Below are positions 7,051-9,528 of a DNA stretch of 9,528 bases, piece after piece. The DNA is from Alphaproteobacteria bacterium (lineage in GTDB: Bacteria; Pseudomonadota; Alphaproteobacteria; Micropepsales; Micropepsaceae), in the NCBI GenBank assembly GCA_028869725.1, contig JAGWRJ010000745.1, positions 1 to 9,528 on the forward strand, read 5' to 3'. The position numbers and the translations under genes are program-made. The first letter of the stretch is position 1. The number at the start of each line of letters is the position of its first letter. The notes under the pieces are model-generated. The model was not told the DNA's origin, ran no database searches, and was given only the letters and a program-made list of their open reading frames with translations.

Positions 7051-8351
7051 GTGCGGCCCGTGTCCGGCTCCTGCACAGCCCGGCGTTCATAACTGACCCT
7101 GGGGCGGACATAACCAATCCCGAGCCGGTCATCGAATGGCTTTCCGTCCTCGAAAACCGGCATGATTTCCAGCTGAAGAACATCGTCAATCCAGTCGATC
7201 ACTTCTCCGGATCGACTGAGAAGGCCGCATGCGACCATGTACTTGTCCGGCCGGATGTCGGCAGGAAAGGAGAGGCTTACCTCGCTTGTCCGTCCATAAA
7301 TGTAGGGAACGTCACTGTCCTTCTGAAACGAGGACAGCACGACCTTCTCCTCCACATCCATCAGAAGCACGAAGACGCTGACCCCGACTTGCGCACTCTG
7401 CTCGTCCAGCTGGGCGGTCACGGTAAAGATCATGTCTTCAGAGATCGAAAAGCGGCTGGTGTTGAGCGAGGTCGAGCGCACGGCCACCGAGCTTATCCTG
7501 CAAGCTGAACTGACCCGCCGGGGACGCGCCCCTACTTCGACATAGTAGGATTTTTCAGCGTTTGTATGCTCGAGGTAACTTTCGACGGCATCCTCCGAGT
7601 TGCCCCGGAAGAGAATTTCGCCTGACTTCAGAACAATACCGGTATGACAGAGCGTCTTCACTGCGGAAATGTTGTGACCGACGAACAGAACTGTCCGCCC
7701 GCTTCCGGCTACATCTTTCATCTTTCCCAGACATTTCTTCTGGAAGGCAATATCGCCGACCGCAAGTACTTCATCGACAATTAGTATTTCCGGCTCCAGA
7801 TGCGCCGCCACTGCAAAAGCAAGGCGCACATACATGCCGGATGAGTAGCGCTTGACCGGCGTATCAAGAAATTTCTCGACCTCGGCGAAGGCTACAATCT
7901 CGTCGAACTTCCGGCGGATCTCGCTTTGCTGCATGCCGAGGACTGATCCGTTCAGGAATATGTTCTCGCGTCCGGTCAATTCCGGATGAAATCCCGTGCC
8001 AACCTCAAGCAGGCTTGCTACCCGTCCGGTGATGGTCACCCGCCCCTCGGTTGGTTCGGTGATGCGAGACAGCACCTTGAGCAGGGTGGACTTCCCCGCG
8101 CCGTTGCGTCCGATAACACCCAGAACTTCACCCTGCTTGATCTCAAGGTCGATATGCCTGAGAGCCCAGAACTCCTCACGTGTGGTTGTCGGCGCCATGC
8201 GACCTTGGACTGTCTCAAGCAGGCGACCGGCGATCGCCCGTGCATTGTGGGCAATAATATCGCGCAACACCACGTAGTGGATGGTCTGAGCCCGGTGGCG
8301 GATGACGTACTTCTTGCCAAGATCTTCGATCCGCAGAACGATGTCGCTCAT
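7047..8351 (-). CDS. wzt: Polysaccharide ABC transporter ATP-binding protein with Wzt C-terminal domain
   Basis: A 434-residue ATPase subunit that powers export of a finished, lipid-linked polysaccharide across the inner membrane together with the permease encoded just upstream. Walker A is GRNGAGKST (81-89). The signature is YSSGMYVRLAFA (169-180), the SSGM form usual in this subfamily. Walker B is EILIVDEV (188-195, E194 catalytic), and the H-loop is GHN around H226. VASLLEVGTGFHPELTGREN (111-130) is the Q-loop region typical of O-antigen and teichoic-acid exporters. After the nucleotide-binding domain (to about residue 260) there are some 170 more residues. They include predicted beta strands (FTVTAQLD, VSVFVLLMDVE, YMVACGLLSRSGEVIDWIDD) and resemble the Wzt C-terminal beta-sandwich. 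In E. coli O8/O9a-type systems that domain binds the chain's modified non-reducing end. The ATG is preceded by GGAAAG. Confidence 0.94.
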   Translation of the reverse strand: MSDIVLRIEDLGKKYVIRHRAQTIHYVVLRDIIAHNARAIAGRLLETVQGRMAPTTTREEFWALRHIDLEIKQGEVLGVIGRNGAGKSTLLKVLSRITEPTEGRVTITGRVASLLEVGTGFHPELTGRENIFLNGSVLGMQQSEIRRKFDEIVAFAEVEKFLDTPVKRYSSGMYVRLAFAVAAHLEPEILIVDEVLAVGDIAFQKKCLGKMKDVAGSGRTVLFVGHNISAVKTLCHTGIVLKSGEILFRGNSEDAVESYLEHTNAEKSYYVEVGARPRRVSSACRISSVAVRSTSLNTSRFSISEDMIFTVTAQLDEQSAQVGVSVFVLLMDVEEKVVLSSFQKDSDVPYIYGRTSEVSLSFPADIRPDKYMVACGLLSRSGEVIDWIDDVLQLEIMPVFEDGKPFDDRLGIGYVRPRVSYERRAVQEPDTGRT

Positions 8352-8429
8352 GATCTTTCCGTCACGCTCACTCTCGCAGACTGCGCACAGCGTTTGTGGA
8401 CCTGGCAGCAGCTAGCACACAATCGATGC
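8352..8429. other. 78-bp spacer between wzm and wzt
   Basis: This is the only real gap between genes in the window; all other junctions overlap or are 1 bp apart. On the minus strand it runs from the wzm TAA to the wzt ATG and ends in a GGAAAG ribosome-binding site. I see no clear rho-independent terminator (no GC stem followed by a T run) and no convincing -35/-10 pair. It is most simply an untranslated spacer within the operon, although an internal weak promoter cannot be excluded by eye. Confidence 0.6.
8355..8360 (-). promoter_or_regulatory. Ribosome-binding site of wzt
   Basis: On the minus strand GGAAAG lies three bases before the ATG of wzt, putting the GGA core six bases from the start codon. 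It supports this ATG as the start, and suggests wzt has its own initiation signal instead of depending wholly on coupling like the genes after it. Confidence 0.55.
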
Positions 8430-9299
8430 TTAGATGACATCGGCAAAGGTCTTTTCTGTACGGCGGAAATAACGAAGCCCCAGCCACAGGAACACGCCGA
8501 CCAAGACCAGGCTGGAAATCAGGCCCGGCAGGTATATCGGACTTTGCTGACCCAGGATGCACCAACGGAAGCCGTCTATCACGCCGACGACCGGATTAAG
8601 GCTGTAGAGAAGCCGCCACTTTTCAGGCACGACCATGCTCGAAAATCCAACTGGCGACACGTACACCCCAAACTGAACGATGAAGGGGATGACGAAGCGG
8701 ACATCGCGATATTTGACGTTGAGCGCGGTCATCAGCAGCGCCGGGCCCAAGCTCGCCATCACTGCCAGCAGTATGAAGACGGGCAGAAGCAGGATGTGCC
8801 AGCTTGGCGCCACGCCAAACCACAACATCATGCCTGCCAGAAGCACGAGGTTTATGGCAAAATCGACTAGGGCCACGACAGCGGCCGCAGAGGGCACGAT
8901 GATGCGGGGAAAATATACCTTCCGGATCAGATCGGAATTCATGACCAGACTGGTGGATGCCTCGGTCAGAATTGACGAGAACAGGAACCACGGCAGCATG
9001 CCGGCAAACACCATGATCGGATAGGGTGCGCTACCCGGGCTGGGGAGCTTGGCAACCCGGCTGAACACTACCGTAAAGATGACAGTTGTCAGCAGCGGGC
9101 GCAGCAGCGCCCAGGCAATTCCGATAATAGTCTGACGATAGCGTACCGAGACATCGCGCCAGGTCAGGATGGTAAAGAGCTCGCGGTAGGCCCAGACGTC
9201 ACGCCAGTAATGACGCTCGCTACGCCCGGGTTCGATGACAAGAGTCCGCGCCGCATAGGCTTGCGCGCGCGCCAACCGAGCTGAAGATTTAGCGTCCAC
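8430..9299 (-). CDS. wzm: Polysaccharide ABC transporter permease (ABC-2 type)
   Basis: A 289-residue inner-membrane subunit that forms the export channel for the lipid-linked glycan, working with the Wzt ATPase. From the chosen start, an N-terminal cytosolic stretch leads to the amphipathic ELFTILTWRDVSVRYRQT (40-57). About six hydrophobic segments follow, near 62-81, 94-112, 134-158, 167-190, 200-218 and 258-276. Conserved family landmarks are LNVKYRDVR (193-201), YSLNPVVGVIDGFRW (232-246) and the C-terminal FRRTEKTFADVI. The start is taken as GTG at 9299-9297, preceded by AGAGGGG. A more distal ATG at 9428 would add 43 residues lying wholly inside the upstream glycosyltransferase gene, with no membrane or family character. 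The GTG start gives an 11-bp overlap with that gene and a length normal for Wzm/KpsM-type permeases (about 260-290). Confidence 0.92.
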   Translation of the reverse strand: MDAKSSARLARAQAYAARTLVIEPGRSERHYWRDVWAYRELFTILTWRDVSVRYRQTIIGIAWALLRPLLTTVIFTVVFSRVAKLPSPGSAPYPIMVFAGMLPWFLFSSILTEASTSLVMNSDLIRKVYFPRIIVPSAAAVVALVDFAINLVLLAGMMLWFGVAPSWHILLLPVFILLAVMASLGPALLMTALNVKYRDVRFVIPFIVQFGVYVSPVGFSSMVVPEKWRLLYSLNPVVGVIDGFRWCILGQQSPIYLPGLISSLVLVGVFLWLGLRYFRRTEKTFADVI

Positions 9300-9528
9300 A
9301 ATGCCCCTCTGTTCCGCCCGAAACAGGGCCCCTTCTTGCTGCTTCGACCCGCTCAAGCAGGTGGCAGGCACGTGCGGCAAAGCGGGTCGGCCCAAACCGG
9401 CTCTCAACCGCAGCTGACAGTGCGGCACCGCGCAGCCCCGGCGAGGTCAGCGCAGCGCCAATACGCGCAGCGAGATCTTCATCAGGCTCAACCATGATGC
9501 CAAGCCCTCCATCGCCAAGCGCATCACG
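9289..9528 (-). CDS. C-terminal end of a probable GT-B glycosyltransferase, 5' part outside window
   Basis: The minus-strand frame is open from the right edge to the TAA at 9291-9289, giving the last 79 residues of a longer protein. It reads in frame through the methionine at 9495, which is therefore internal. GDGGLGIMVEPDEDLAARI followed by an alanine/arginine-rich helix (ALSAAVESRFGPTRFAARAC) resembles the end of GT4 enzymes. There a glycine-rich turn and a 'gllv.pgd...la.ai' segment precede the C-terminal helix that crosses back to the first domain. Its stop overlaps the GTG start of wzm by 11 bp, so it belongs to the same operon. With only the tail visible, the family call is moderate and the substrate unknown. 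Confidence 0.65.
   Translation of the reverse strand, partial: RDALGDGGLGIMVEPDEDLAARIGAALTSPGLRGAALSAAVESRFGPTRFAARACHLLERVEAARRGPVSGGTEGHCGR
9304..9310 (-). promoter_or_regulatory. Ribosome-binding site of wzm
   Basis: AGAGGGG on the minus strand, four bases before the GTG at 9299. It is the strongest Shine-Dalgarno-like run near the N-terminus of the permease, and it decides the choice of this start over the far upstream ATG. It lies inside the last codons of the preceding glycosyltransferase gene, so ribosomes finishing that gene can restart here. Confidence 0.55.

Noticed and set aside
7836..7848. Atypical ABC signature (YSSGM instead of LSGGQ) as a sign of a defective ATPase
   Set aside because: SSGM is the usual form in Wzt/TagH-type polysaccharide exporters, and Walker A and B and the H-loop are intact.
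8352..8429. Possible small gene, promoter or terminator in the wzm-wzt spacer
   Set aside because: No open frame of note, no stem with a T run and no clear -35/-10 pair could be supported by eye.
7986..8870. A 294-codon open frame on the plus strand
   Set aside because: It lies antisense across both wzt and wzm, whose motifs are unmistakable. Its product is rich in His, Gln, Asp and Arg without a recognisable fold, as expected of an antisense shadow in GC-rich coding DNA.
9289..9495. A stand-alone 68-residue protein
   Set aside because: The same frame stays open through the methionine to the window edge with glycosyltransferase-like sequence, so this is the tail of a larger gene.
1..9528. 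Mobile element, CRISPR array, phage or defence system
   Set aside because: No transposase, integrase, inverted repeats, direct-repeat array or nuclease-like gene was found; all coding space is taken by polysaccharide-related genes.

Overview
The window is a stretch of a Gram-negative polysaccharide gene cluster, read entirely from the minus strand. It holds an ABC-transporter (Wzm/Wzt) export system for an O-antigen or capsule-like glycan, five glycosyltransferases (two cut by the window edges), and a two-gene redox pair: a GMC-family flavoprotein and an aldo/keto reductase. The GC-rich coding sequence, the Wzm/Wzt pair and the compact overlapping operon suggest a proteobacterium, perhaps an alphaproteobacterium. 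No rRNA or housekeeping marker is present to fix the taxon, so that placement is a guess.

In transcription order (right to left): the C-terminal end of a glycosyltransferase (9528-9289); the membrane permease wzm (9299-8430, GTG start); a 78-bp spacer, the only real intergenic gap; the ATPase wzt with a C-terminal glycan-recognition type extension (8351-7047); three GT-B, GT4-like glycosyltransferases (7050-6025, 6028-4718, 4718-3456); the GMC oxidoreductase (3459-1882); the aldo/keto reductase (1885-1058); and a further GT-B glycosyltransferase (from 1056, cut by the left edge after 352 codons). Except at the wzm-wzt junction, neighbouring genes overlap by 1-11 bp or are 1 bp apart. This indicates one polycistronic, translationally coupled unit. 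No promoter, terminator, mobile element, tRNA, CRISPR or repeat array was seen.

Together the genes fit the ABC-dependent pathway. Cytosolic glycosyltransferases build a glycan on a lipid carrier at the inner face of the inner membrane, Wzt binds the finished chain (probably through its C-terminal domain), and Wzm carries it across. No Wzx flippase or Wzy polymerase is seen, which agrees with this route. The least explained part is the GMC oxidase/AKR pair between glycosyltransferase genes. By analogy with FAD-oxidase plus NAD(P)H-reductase pairs that epimerise sugars (DprE1/DprE2), it may oxidise and then reduce a sugar or lipid-linked sugar to make an unusual residue. That is inference and is the main item for a second look.
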